Assembly (NCBI RefSeq): GCF_040581485.1
Contig: NC_090131.1
Coordinates: 1 to 64,000, forward strand
From: Linepithema humile
Taxonomy: Eukaryota > Arthropoda > Insecta > Hymenoptera > Formicidae
Direction: 5' to 3'
Length of the DNA: 64,000 nucleotides
Below the pieces are notes generated by a model. The model was given only the letters and a program-made list of their open reading frames with translations. It was not told where the DNA came from and did no database searches. Within the stretch, counting starts at the first letter, position 1, and the number at the start of each line of letters is the position of its first letter. Positions 10,450 to 22,470 of the stretch are shown in pieces. The position numbers were made by a program, and so were the translations under genes.

Positions 10450-12366
10450 TCTTATTGGAATCAGTAAACTAATTTTGAATTAATTGAAGAAAGTTATTAT
10501 TACTGCTCTCTCATAGTCAAAAACGTATCCTGTTGAATAATTCTATGTCAATATTAATGATCTTAAATATGCAACGTGACAAATATAATAAATAAATTAT
10601 CGCCTATAAATAAATAGAATACGCACTTTTTTACTGATTTCGCTAAGTTTTTTAAGGGTGCATCTTGATATGTTGAATGAGAATGTGACGATGAAAGGTG
10701 CCGTTCGACACGATTGAGACGTATTGAGCTGTCAAAAACAACGTGTTTTAAAATTAAAAAATCTGTCTGATATGTGATCGCGTATAAACATGCATGATTA
10801 TAGCAGTTTGATTCACTTGTTCATCTAGTTGAAAGTTTTCAGTAATATTAAATTTAATATAGATCTTGTGCTCTTATTTCTGTTATAAATACTTGAAATT
10901 TTAAAGGTTAGATTAAATTAGAAAGAGAAAAAAAGTCTTCTCGGGATTAGAGAGGAGTAAAACACGAGTACCAATGTGGCGCACACACTCACACACACAC
11001 ACATATATATATATAAAAATAAAGGCACAAAATGCAGTTCTTATCGAAGTTTTATGAATTTTAAACTATTATGATAAAGAACGATAAATAAACATCTTAT
11101 TGATACAACATAGTGTAATAGATAGTACAAGACAATATATAAAATTTAATGACAAAATGGACAGTTTTACCTAACCTGACACCTAACCCTAATTTGTTGG
11201 AACTATTCGTCAATATTTTTATACTGTCTAACGATGATTTTTATTATTCTCGTATATTTCAATCGAAATATATGAAAGCACCAAACTTTTTGTCTAAATC
11301 GATATAATGAAGCGAATGTTCTACATATATTTTCTTTTTTTCTACAATTATTTCTGCGTATATATCTCATCAAACGTACGTACCGAATATTGAAGAATCC
11401 GTGTCAGATGTGATGTAACTGGAAGGATAGTTGAACCTTTGTAACGATTTAGAAAAATTGAAATTTATCAAGCGATTGTTAGACTACCTCGGCGTTTAAA
11501 ATTATATACTGTCTGTATTTAAATCGCAATGAAGCATGTTACAGCCGTGTGCAACAATAGCTTTATATTGCTTTTGTGAATAATCGCGAAAAGCAAACAC
11601 ATCGGAAAAAAAAATTATTTTTGTATGTGACTTTGCGATAAATATAAATACAGGAATTTATTTGTTTATATGTTATTCGCGGCACGAATAATACAGCTAG
11701 AGAGATGAAAATATAAAAGTTCTATCACAGAACGAAAATTATTAATCTGTGGTTTACGGTTATTTACGATTACAAGAGAGGTCTTCATAGTTTCTTTATC
11801 ATACTTGTAAAACTCTATTATCTGATAAAGACTGCTTGCTTGTGAAATTATTACAATGATTTTCTGATGAATGCGAATTTGATTATCGCAAATCTCATTT
11901 TATTTTTTATCTTGAGATTACATATATAAACAATCGACGCACTTGAATTCGCGGAATTAAATTTGTTAAAAAAATATATGTAACGTGACAATGGCACCAA
12001 GAGACTAGTATAATTTTGCTATACAGTATCGAAAGTATACACAGCATAGCCTTAGTTCACATTCTGTTTGCTTTTGTTCCTTCTTTTAATCTGACTAAAC
12101 GTAAGATTAGAAGCGACGGGTTATTATACAATGACAATCGTTTCGATGAATTAATAGTAATTAAAATGTGCATAACCATCGTAACAGTGATTATAATGTA
12201 AACCGTTTTGTAAGTTTATTTTATGTATCTAGATAATTGCTTGCTTCAAATCACTCTAACAATCATTTATACCCATCTTACAAATTGGAAAACTTGTAAA
12301 ATATTTACATTGTGCAATTAATTATACTAGTGGTTCAATAATAAGGTATTACGTTTTTATTACAAG
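10450..12366. other. Intergenic region between SGPP and TCAIM, AT-rich
   Basis: I see no gene in this stretch. It contains a short CA/TA microsatellite (about 10985-11015) and scattered AT-rich sequence. A short open frame at 12016-12201 has no recognisable features. SGPP starts at the left edge on the minus strand, so its promoter should lie in the first few hundred bases. Confidence 0.5.
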
Positions 12367-14526
12367 TTACAACTTCCAATCCCATGGTACGCAAAGAACA
12401 CCGTCACTCATAACGGAATAATAATGCGTAACCCAGAGCATAACACCCTGAAGAGATGATGCTAAATCTCTTTTATGCAAAAGCAATCGTTCGCAACATT
12501 GTATCATTAGATCTGGTGTAATGCTATCGTCTTTGTTGAGAGCTGCTAAACCTAATTCCTTAATAGTTTTACGGTGAAGTTCTCGTTCCACGTGCTTTAT
12601 GCTACAATAAATACGCACAAATAATAATAATCTAAATGTTATAAATGTTTAACCTAGCAAAGGTACAATTGTTATTTCTTTGCAAAATATCTTACTTATT
12701 ATAATGATGTAGTCTTTTTGTGGCCTCTTCTAAATTCTCACTAATAAAATTCACCAAGAGAAAACTTGGACATGATGAGGGCACGATGAATTGTCCAGTC
12801 GGCGACAGCATTAAAGGACCAGCTTCGCTGTAACAAGATCGCAACAAACATGTTTGTATGATCTACGAGTCGTCCATGAGCATGATATTTAAGCGATAAT
12901 ACTAACGCTTCGATGACAATTTCGTAAGCCGATAAACTGATCGGCCAAGAGTTTGGATATTTCCTCTTGCCGCGATAATCTGAGAGCGTAGTCGTGAGTT
13001 GCCGCAGCTGTCGCTCATACTGGCCGACCATTACTTTGGGCATGAATTTCCTGCACATATAGAGCACCCTGAGCCTTACCATAACTCAAATAATATGATG
13101 TATTACGCACCGTCGACCGACTTTAATGTCGAGTAGTACTTGGGACACTGCCTTCTCAAATGCCGGTAATTTCAACAACACGGCATCGTGTTTTCTTACG
13201 TTCTTTATTAGCTGCAAAAGATAGACAAATTTAGCAGATTTAAAGGCAATTTGACACGGATAAAAAGATAATAATTGTCAACCTACATCAAGCCAATTGT
13301 GCCTAACCTCGCCGGAATTCAGCATAACGTTGCCTTCCAAACTGATACCGGTATCATTAGCAAATACGAGAGTCCGATTCCTCAACACCTCCATCGATTC
13401 TGGATGATGCTCAGCTAAAGCTTGAAAAGCTAATAAACAACCGCGATAATGAGCGATATTCCAACCGCAATCCCACACAATATCCTTCAATCCCAAATCG
13501 CTACACAATATTTTCTCCAGTTTCTCCACCTCATCTCTCATTGGTCTACACGCCTCCAATTTAACATGCGCTTCATTGATATGTTTGTCCAAATATGCCC
13601 TGAAAGAAATACATTGGATGAAAATATAAATTCAATATGCCTGAGACATTAAGAAAATATCTCGATATTATACTTGCTTTAGCGTATCTGGTTCTGCATT
13701 AATCTTTCGTTTCATAATAATGGATGCGTAAATAGGATCATCCTCTAATTCTGAAAATTCTGCCTTTATTCCGGAACATTGCCAAAAGCTGGATTTGCAC
13801 TTTGTGACAGGCTTCTGTTCCTCAATTTTATCGACAAACGTTGTCGGTAAATCGCATGTTTTTAAGATAGAAAGTATCGTTTGTCTCAGATCTTTTTCTT
13901 TCAGCTGTATTTTTACAAGTGTAAATTTACCAGCTTTTACTTCTTTTTCATCTTTTGAACGCAAGTAAAAGGGCAAAATAGTCGGTCGTATAGGTTGCTT
14001 TTGTTGTAAAGTCTCCAAGATTGAACTCAGTTGCTTCAGAGAATTCTCATTCACCGTCTGCAAAGTAGTAAGTACATAAATGTACTTATTTTCAGGCTTT
14101 AAAAAAAATAAGATATAAAATTGTAACTAAAGCAATTGGACAAATTGCATTTGTATTATTTTATGTACGAGAAATGACAAATGTGTAAAGAAAAAGTGCA
14201 AAAGGATGACGCATGAATGTCATATCTCAATGCAATTCATCGATCAAATTTCTTGCATCTTTCCAGTAAGGATGCATTTATTTTGATGCAACAGTGCCTA
14301 CTCTTTGCGTGGGATATTGGCCGAATAGATCAGGATGTACGGTGAAGTAAAATGGCCTCAACGCGGTGGAGACTTCGCCGGTGCTCAAAGCCCTCATCGC
14401 ATCCCTCCTGCAAAAGCTATGAGAAAGAGCTGTCAGTCCTGGCGAACAAGCTACCACGAAAGTAAAAGATAAAAGTAAAGCTTTGACTTGGTTTTGTTAC
14501 CATCTGCCGAGTGTCGTACAATACAT
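12367..14526 (-). CDS. TCAIM: T-cell activation inhibitor, mitochondrial (TCAIM) homologue, 7 exons, one GC-AG intron
   Basis: The model joins complement of 12367-12601, 12742-13050, 13111-13211, 13287-13599, 13678-14057, 14302-14407 and 14501-14526, giving 489 residues. The short first exon encodes MYCTTLGRW. The next exon carries the DUF4460 signature ALRPFYFTVHPDLFGQYP, followed by VNENSLKQLSSILETLQ. The C-terminal DUF4461 part includes WDCGWNIAHYRG and ends SVMSDGVLCVPWDWKL. The family is mitochondrial; in mammals it affects T-cell activation, and its biochemical role in insects is unknown. The exon 3 to 4 junction is in frame only with a GC donor (AAA|GCAAGT, donor 13677-13676). The exon 6 donor is uncertain: GTGAGA at 12741 is used here, but downstream sequence up to about 12695 also looks coding in a shifted frame. 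The leader upstream of 14526 contains small uORFs. Confidence 0.85.
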
Positions 14527-15917
14527 TTTCACACTCGTGTCACCATCACGGCCGTTCTTATCTACAACTTTTACGTCGTACTGCGAATCATGCAGCAAAC
14601 ATGAAATGATTATCACGTTAGGGACTCTTTTTCTTCTTTTGTGGATATCTGCTCTTTTGAAAGCACACAGTACTTCTTCGAGATACTTTGTCCTTTCAAT
14701 TTCTCTTTTTCCAAATATTTTGTTTCCACGAAAAATTTCAAAAATAATGGATGATTCAGTGGATCATTTACTGTCACAATGTGTTCGGAATGCAGCAAAA
14801 TGCTGCATTGAATTACAATCTTATTTTAGGACGATTTCGCTGATGCGCCATAACGACCCCGTCTGTACAAAACAAAGCTGTGAATCGCGAATACAGTGCT
14901 CTCAGTGACAAACTCGAGAAACTACTCGATGTAACCATACATCGGTAAGTTGAACTAATATCACGATCAAATGTGATAACAATTTTATTCCGACCATCTG
15001 AAGAGGGCGACTTTTTTTATTTTGCTTCTGTCCCTTTCTCCTTTTTTGTCGTAATTTTATTATGATCATAAAATTAAATCATTGTATAAAATATCGCATT
15101 AACGAAATCTTGAGAGAAGAAATAATTCTTCAAGAAAATTTGCGCACGTAAAGTTACAAAATTAGTAAAATGAAAATTTTTAAGTTAAATTCTACTGATT
15201 AAATTATATAAATTGAACTAACATTGATATATCAACAATGTATCTTTTATATTTTCTTCATTATTTCACTCTACTTTGTTGATACCTGATAAGATTAGCA
15301 AAATAATTTGCAACTAGTACGATGTAATCGATAAATATGCATATACATATATAACATCATTACATTCGTTACGTAGTGACGAACCTGATTGTATTCGATT
15401 AAAAGATATTAAAAATTAGACGAAAGAATGATTCTCCTTTTTACTGCCTGCCCTGCCTGCACCTGTCTGTTTATGTCGATTGATATCGGCGCGCTTTTAA
15501 CATTGAGCGCGCGCGCCTGCTAACTACTGCTGATTGAATAGATGCTATCGTGTCAACAGTAAAATTCCCTCGAATCGAACAGCGACAATAAAGAATGATA
15601 AGGAATGCTATTTCGCACAGTTGTCACGGCTGCCACGTTTATTATTACATCAGCATTATCGCTAATCGCAAGCACTGCCGCGACAGTAGAGCGAGTAGAG
15701 CGTGTCTCGTAATGTACGCGAGCCACACAGATTTACATTAGTTGACAATCCCCGAATCGCGGCGTGAGAGGCAAGTGTCCGGCTTTGCTTCATCCTGGGC
15801 AATTCGTCGTCTCTCGAGGATGAGGCGTGTCAATCTCGTTTAGCTTTGTTACAATAAATCATAGTGGATTGAAGAGTTGATCCGCAAGGATTCCGTGTCA
15901 CTTCCTGTATCATCATG
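14527..15917. promoter_or_regulatory. Divergent intergenic region between TCAIM (-) and MGAT1 (+), with the MGAT1 5' UTR exon at its right end
   Basis: TCAIM reads left and MGAT1 reads right from this interval. The right part (about 15640-15917) is GC-richer. It ends with a strong splice donor after an ATG (ATG|GTAAGT at 15915-15920), which I interpret as a non-coding first exon of MGAT1. The left part holds short frames in the presumed TCAIM leader, for example 14613-14798 on the minus strand, with no recognisable product. No TATA box is evident. Confidence 0.45.
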
Positions 15918-16591
15918 GTAAGTAACCTAAGAACTCGCGATATAGTTGCGAAGTGTCATCAACCGCTTCGTAACATGTGGTTCACGAAATTTTTAATGTC
16001 ACTCAATATAGATCCGTATGGTAACATCGTTGCGAAAAATGATCGAATGTTGTAACGATTAGTGAACGTTAATTTCAGTAAAATCCATGTTCCCTGGTAT
16101 TGTTGATTATTGAATGTTCTGTGTACATATTATGTATGTTGAGTGAAATGCACTTGTGTTACTCACATAACACAGTTCTTGTCCACGAGCAACGTGAATA
16201 ATGCACTCTGCTGTATTTTTTTCTTGTGACCATATAAACGCATTTTGTTTGAGCAATATGGAGTACGACATTTCTGTATGATTTATGAGTACAGATATCC
16301 CTGTTCATGGATACAATACGTGTAAGTAACATCACCGAATGTCAACTGCCAATGTCAACTGTTGTAATTGTCGTATATCAATTTATCGGGATGAGTCATA
16401 ATAGTGGCTGCAATTTTGCAGAGGAGACACAAAACCTCCAAAACATTAGGAATCCTGTAATAAATATGTACTGACGTGTATTGCAACAAGTGGAACCCTT
16501 GTTAGTATTTGTTTCTTCTTGCTTTTTATCTGTATTTTTCATCCCTGTAATAAAATTTGATGTTACAGTTAAGGTGACACCTGACTTTGTC

Positions 16592-19203
16592 ATGCGGAAC
16601 AGATCAGTCAGTATTATTTTTGGCTCGCTTATCTTATGGGCTGTGGCTACATACTTTTTATTTCTGGATCAACAAACAGTTGACAAAGATCAGGATAAGG
16701 TGAAAAAAATGGTTATAATACACTGTAATCTATTATAAGAAAATTTGGAAATTAGTAAGCATATATACACACACACACACACACATACACACACACACAC
16801 ACACATACATACATACATACACACAAGTGTATATAATATATATTTTGCCTTTACTCTTAGGATAAGCTGTCGAATCAAATCAGCAGATTGGAAAAAGAAG
16901 TAAAACAACAGATAATTATAAATCAGGAGCTTCTTGAAGGAATCAATGAGAGTAAACGTCGTAAAAGTAATATATGTTAAAAAATTTATGCTGCATATAC
17001 TGAAAAATATAGAAACAATGGATCAAAAATAATATATGCTTACATGTTTTAGAAGAATATGACAAATCAAATGCTGTCCAATTACCAATGGATGAAAAGG
17101 ATATAGAAAAGGACAAGCATAAAAGTAACAAAGTCAATAGTATCCTGCTGCAGAAAATAGAGGATAAAAATGACTGGAAGAGATCTAAAAGTGCAGAGAG
17201 GCCAACACACAATGCCATCTTATCTGTAATCTCTACAATCTTACTAATTCAATGTTAACGATCTGTCAAACATAATTATAATTCATAAATGAATGTCATC
17301 TTTTTTTTCTTTTTTTTAACTTGACAATATCTTATTCTCAATTTTTTATTTTCCGATGTCTCACAATAGACGGAACCGACACACAGTACTCCTTCGAGGC
17401 AAAAGCTACCAGATGGATCTCCAATAATAGCTATTTTGGTTGTTTCTTGCAATCGTGTTACGGTAGACCGATGTCTAGATCAATTAATAAAATTAAGACC
17501 TAGCAAAGAACAATTTCCAATAGTTGTATCGCAAGACTGCGACCATCGACAAACTGCTGATGTCATAGCGAGATATAAAAATCAGGTGCTACATATAAAG
17601 GTATTAATTTAAAAGTTATTAATTTGTGCATGTTTTTATATATTCATTCCAAGAACTCATAATTTTCCTACAGTGAGATTACGCTTTAATTTATATTCCT
17701 GTAACTTTTGAGATGGAGTTGTTGCAATTTTTGTGATTATTTCAGCAACCTGACCAATCGGATATTGAAATACCACCTAAAGAAAAGAAATTTAGAGGAT
17801 ACTTTAAAATCGCGCGTCATTATAAATGGGCGTTAAACCAAGTATTTGTAAAGCTTGGTTACAGTACTGCAATTATAGTGGAAGGTACGATTAATATAAC
17901 TTGTAAAATCTATAAGTGCAAGTGTTAATAGCCATTACATAAAATTGTGAATGTGATACATCTTCAGCAGGTGTGCGATACTTAGATATAAAGATTGAAA
18001 TTAAATTAAAATCAAAATTCTAATGCTCATAATTTTTGTTATGAATATGTAGATGACTTGGACATTGCTCCAGACTTTTACGAGTACTTCCTGGGGACTT
18101 ATTCCCTATTAGTGAATGATAGCTCTCTATGGTGTGTGTCAGCGTGGAATGATAACGGTAAAGCTGGCTTGGTCGACGAACATGCGCCACATTTGCTTTA
18201 TAGGACAGATTTCTTTCCTGGTTTAGGTTGGATGCTCACGCGCGATTTATGGTTGGAGCTTGCACCAAAATGGCCCAAATCGCGAGTATAATTTTATTTC
18301 TCATACAAACGCACGCATGTTTGATTTATCATCAGCGTGATTTGTTATCGATGCCTTTTTCGTGGTATCTACATCTCTGATAATATATCTTTCGCTTACG
18401 TAGATATTGGGACGACTGGATAAGGCAGCCGGAACAGCGTAAGAATAGAGCTTGTATTCGTCCAGAAATATCGCGAACCAGGACATTCGGCAAACTTGGA
18501 GTCAGCAAGTAGGACTTATTTATATTTTATTTATATATCATCTATACATTAAGAATATATCACAAGAGTAAATAAATGTCAATGTGTCGATATAACTCGA
18601 GACTGATCGTTGTAATATGAGCATATTTTAACACAAACATGAAATCTCGTGTTGTTTCCAGTGGATTATTCTTTGAAAAACACTTGAAGTACATCAAGCT
18701 GAATGAACAATTTGTGCCTTTCACCAAGATGAATCTATCCTATTTACTAAAAGTAAGAGCAAGTATTTGATACAGTTATCTGCGAGTATATGCTCCCATG
18801 TTGAATACAAAATGCATTTGTCATTATTGTGTAACTTTCATAGGATAACTACGATATAGCCTTCGTCAACCAAGTGTATCAATCGACAGTGGTTAGCTAT
18901 TCAGAATTGAAGAGTGGGAACATAATTACCCCTGGTCCAGTACGGATACCTTATTACACTCGTCAATCGTTTAAAAATACCACCAAGTTGCTTGGTTTAA
19001 TGGACGATTTCAGGGTAATAATCTATCCTTATTAAGATTCACACATGACATTTTTAACTGTTTCATAATACTGTAATACGGTGTTACAGAGCGGTGTACC
19101 TAGATCTGGATATCGTGGCGTGGTGACATTTTTCTATAATGGAAGACGTGTACATTTAGCGCCAAGTGCGAATTGGAGTGGTTATGACATTACATGGAGC
19201 TAA
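16592..19203 (+). CDS. MGAT1: Alpha-1,3-mannosyl-glycoprotein 2-beta-N-acetylglucosaminyltransferase (GnT-I), 10 exons, one GC-AG intron
   Basis: The model joins 16592-16699, 16861-16966, 17053-17225, 17370-17600, 17746-17884, 18053-18281, 18404-18508, 18662-18752, 18844-19014 and 19090-19203, giving 488 residues. GnT-I transfers GlcNAc from UDP-GlcNAc to Man5GlcNAc2 in the medial Golgi, the gateway to complex and paucimannose N-glycans. It is a type II membrane protein: a short MRNR tail, a membrane anchor (about 6-26), then a Lys/Glu-rich stem (about 35-130). The catalytic domain starts near PIIAILVVSCNRVTV. The metal/UDP-binding EDD motif is residues 252-254. CVSAWNDNGK, LLYRTDFFPGLGWML, WDDWIRQPEQRK and SGVPRSGYRGVVTF are typical of the family. 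The intron after KWPK uses a GC donor (TC|GCGAGT at 18282); the nearby GT gives the wrong phase. ATG 16592 is preferred because the upstream ATG at 15915 meets a stop after three codons once spliced. Confidence 0.95.
16763..16826. repeat. (CA)n/(CATA)n microsatellite in MGAT1 intron
   Basis: Alternating CA units broken by CATACA tetramers lie between two coding exons of MGAT1. Confidence 0.9.
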
Positions 19204-19731
19204 CACATGATTATGCTATACAAGGATTTGTAGATTGCATAAGATGTACAGTATTGTTTTTTCTTTTGGAATACTGTGTGCTGTGTTGTTTCTTTGATAC
19301 TCGACGAACTAGATGAATATATTAATTGCGATGAACTGACGATGAGACCGCTGTTTGCGTCTACGGCATATAAACTATGTTCTCAGAGTTAAAGCTGATG
19401 TAACATTCCTCATGTAATCGATTTTGAACATGATGTTTCTCCGCGGAACTGTGACAAATTTCAATAAGTTTTTATGTATGTGTGTTGTGTATGTACGCGT
19501 ATACATTCACACGCACATATCGCGCTTTTCAAGTGTAGGCGCTTGAATGGCTGGAAAAGTTACTTGCTATATCAAATTGGTCACATCTGATGTATATGAA
19601 ACGACGTAATAGTCTCTTGACAAAGCAATATTTTTAATTAATTACCACATATCTTCCAAAGCAAAAATGCGTTGATATATTTTTGCTTGTGCTACTTTCA
19701 TGGTGATTATAACGTCATGTGGCATGTGGTA

Positions 19732-19737
19732 AATAAA
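19732..19737 (+). terminator. Likely MGAT1 polyadenylation signal
   Basis: AATAAA sits about 530 bp downstream of the MGAT1 stop in AT-rich sequence with a GT/T-rich stretch following. It is the best candidate before the convergent NDUFA8 gene. Confidence 0.45.
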
Positions 19738-20308
19738 GTATATAATTTTATCAATTGAACTCTGTCTGCATTTTTTGTCCTGCCAAATATTGTCTATAAG
19801 CAGTACATTCCATTATTTTATAATCCGCCTCACAATTAGTCTAATTTAAATCCGTTTCTATACAATGTTAAAAAATAAAATCTGACTGTAAAATTATCGT
19901 GCAATTAAACCGGGTGATTTTAACATATTTACAATTCTATACGAATTCTCACATTGAGGAGTTCATGTGAGAATGATATTAAATGTACAATGTTTTAATA
20001 GTTACGATAGACAAGTGAAAAAGGGATAACGTTATAGTGTTCCATATTTATATATGTATAAGGTGTAACAATGATATCAAGCAAATCACATTTATTTTAC
20101 TATTCATAAATTTATATTCACAAGACATATACAATGGCGATTCTATACATATTTCATATGGAACAAACATTTCTACAGTGTTCGGAAGCGCATTACAAAT
20201 TGCATACGCTCGATTCCCTGCAATTGACTAATTACCTGATGTGTCCCAAATCTCACAAGCATAACTTTTGCAACGCGGCCAAAGTACTAGTGGTATTTGT
20301 TAAGAGAT

Positions 20309-21458
20309 TTAAGATTTATACCAAAAGCGATTGCTATATTTCGATTTCTCACGTGGTACGTCAGCTGATAGACCAGGAGTTGGATCTGGAAATGTTATGG
20401 GCTCATTGCCCGGCGGTGGCCGCGGCCTGGATGTATTGTGCACTTTAGCCTCACAAAAGTATCCGTAAGGTGGACGTTCTATATTCATATTTTTAAGAAC
20501 GCACTGATCCAGTGCAGCTTGTGTCTGCCGACACCTAAATAACAAATTTCATGTTAAATTACATAATTAGATTATCATTGATGGAACAATAAGATATAAA
20601 AATTAACATAAACTTCTTTTCCTTGGTTGTGTATACACATAAGATATAAATCAACGTACGGAGCAAAATCCAATGTTCCCGATGATCTCTCGAGGCAATA
20701 CATATACGCGTTAAAATCTTCCAAGCAATGCTTCTTCATTTTTTTGAGAACATCAAGTGCGCAAGAGGTCACGGCTTTTCCCTCATTGAGACAACGACGT
20801 GGATCACATTCTTCTTGTCTACATAACATAAATTCCTAAAAAAGAAATAAATTAGAAAGCAATTAAAAGGAAGAACTGTATACATACATCTCGGATTCTC
20901 GCATTCTTGAATTGCAAAACTAATGCTATATATCTAGAAGCTTGTCATCTTCCTCAAACAAGAGGTGATTCCTTCTATTTATAGATTGCATCCTTGCGCA
21001 TCTCTTGCCACATTATGCATGATATTGAACATTATAATTCAATAACAAAGTCTTTAATGGAACTACTACAAACTTCTCTTTGTAAATTTATTTCCCAAAT
21101 GACTGTGAGATAAAAATCAGTTGTCAAAAAGCATATAAAATCCTGTTATTTTAAATAAGAGCTTTGTACGTAAAATTATTATTTACCAACAGTAGTATGT
21201 CAAATATTAATACGGAAATTTGAAATATTATGTAACTTTTGAAGAGAGACGATTAATAGCATGTGAATATCGTAGAACCGTCGTAGAACGTTCTCTTAAA
21301 ATCCAACTAATCCGTAAAAAGTAACTCACATTATTATACCACTCGCAAGCCTTGCCGATATAAACTGATGCGGTTTGAAGTACTGGCCAGGTAACGTCCA
21401 ACTCCCGAACGGTTAGCTCGCTTTCTTCAGGCAGTACAGTCTTTGCCGTCGCGGCCAT
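20309..21458 (-). CDS. NDUFA8: NADH dehydrogenase [ubiquinone] 1 alpha subcomplex subunit 8 (complex I), 3 exons
   Basis: The model joins complement of 20309-20534, 20660-20835 and 21330-21458, all GT-AG, giving 176 residues, close to the usual size. NDUFA8 is an accessory subunit of respiratory complex I on the intermembrane-space side, imported by the MIA40 disulfide relay. Four CX9C-type cysteine pairs define its CHCH fold. Three are clearly visible: CEWYNNEFMLC (spanning the first splice junction), CLEDFNAYMYC and CRQTQAALDQC. The C-terminus is Pro-rich (RPRPPPGNEP) and ends SNRFWYKS, as in animal homologues. There is no cleavable presequence, which fits this import route. It converges on MGAT1. 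Confidence 0.95.
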
Positions 21459-21714
21459 ATTTTCTTATAACAGCACTCTGGCGAGTCAACTCGTCATTTA
21501 CAACTGTTCACAACAGAATTACTGATCGTAGGGACGTTTCAATGCGAAACTTTCCTTCAACGCAAAATTGTAAAATGCATCATGCACACAAGATTGAATA
21601 ACGTGATAATAAATAATAATGATTAACCTAATTCGATACGAAAGTAACTTTGTGTTGGAAGATCGATAGCAATCTTTTGTCTTCGTATCGATATCACGAG
21701 ATTTTTTGACACAT

Positions 21715-21756
21715 GTTAGGTTAGATTAGGTTAGGTTAAGTTAAGTTAGATTAAGT
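21715..21756. repeat. Degenerate (TTAGG)n telomere-like repeat
   Basis: About eight units of TTAGG/TTAAG/TTAGA occur just upstream of NDUFA8. TTAGG is the canonical insect telomere unit, and interstitial copies are common in hymenopteran genomes. Confidence 0.7.
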
Positions 21757-21914
21757 AGAGACTATATCTCGATCTATTTAACACTAAAATAACACATTAC
21801 AGCAAGATATCACAAGATTCTTACACGAAAAACCGACATCTGAAATACACTAAAATAAATATTATGCGTTTAGTATGTACTATAAATATTTGTTGAAATA
21901 TTTTTAAATTTTAT

Positions 21915-22080
21915 TTGGCTGAGATTCAAACTTAACCTAACTGAGAGATTCACAAGCCATTTAGCCGAGACACAAACCCTTCTCAGCTGCAATTCAAACC
22001 CCATTAGTCGAGACTCGAACCTTATTTGGTTATAGGGTTTGAATCACAGCTGAGAAGAGTTTGTATCTCGAGTAACAATA
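21915..22080. repeat. Degenerate ~21-bp tandem repeat followed by an inverted copy
   Basis: Roughly five diverged units resemble AGCYGAGAYTCAAACCYTATT (for example at 21920, 21943, 21963, 21987 and 22008). Then 22042-22078 mirrors the third and fourth units with about five mismatches in 36. No coding or RNA-gene features are present. Confidence 0.5.
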
Positions 22081-22470
22081 AGTGATTTTTATTTCGGGTA
22101 TTTGAAACTTTCTCAGTGAGGTTGAATCTCACCTAAGGTGACTTTGAGTCTGTAATACGTGACACTATATATGCTTAAAATGACTTTTTTCATAACAATG
22201 TAAACTATGACGTAAAAAAAAACGCCGAGAAAAAATAGTGGTATATAAGGTTCGAGCTCTCGATATTTGAACGGTTTGAATTACTCGAAAACTAAAAAAA
22301 AAATAAATAACAAATATAAAGATATTATTGCTTGATATGCTATATTAATCGATCGATCGTATATGCATGCACAATAACATAGAACGATGAATCGAGTGAA
22401 AATATGTGTTTTGTTTGTGATGTCGATGTTCCTCCCGGTTTCTATTGTTGAAACAATATTAAAAATACAT

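Noticed and set aside
15915..15917. ATG as the MGAT1 start codon
   Set aside because: It is followed directly by a donor; splicing to the next exon gives a stop after three codons, while ATG 16592 begins a typical type II signal anchor.
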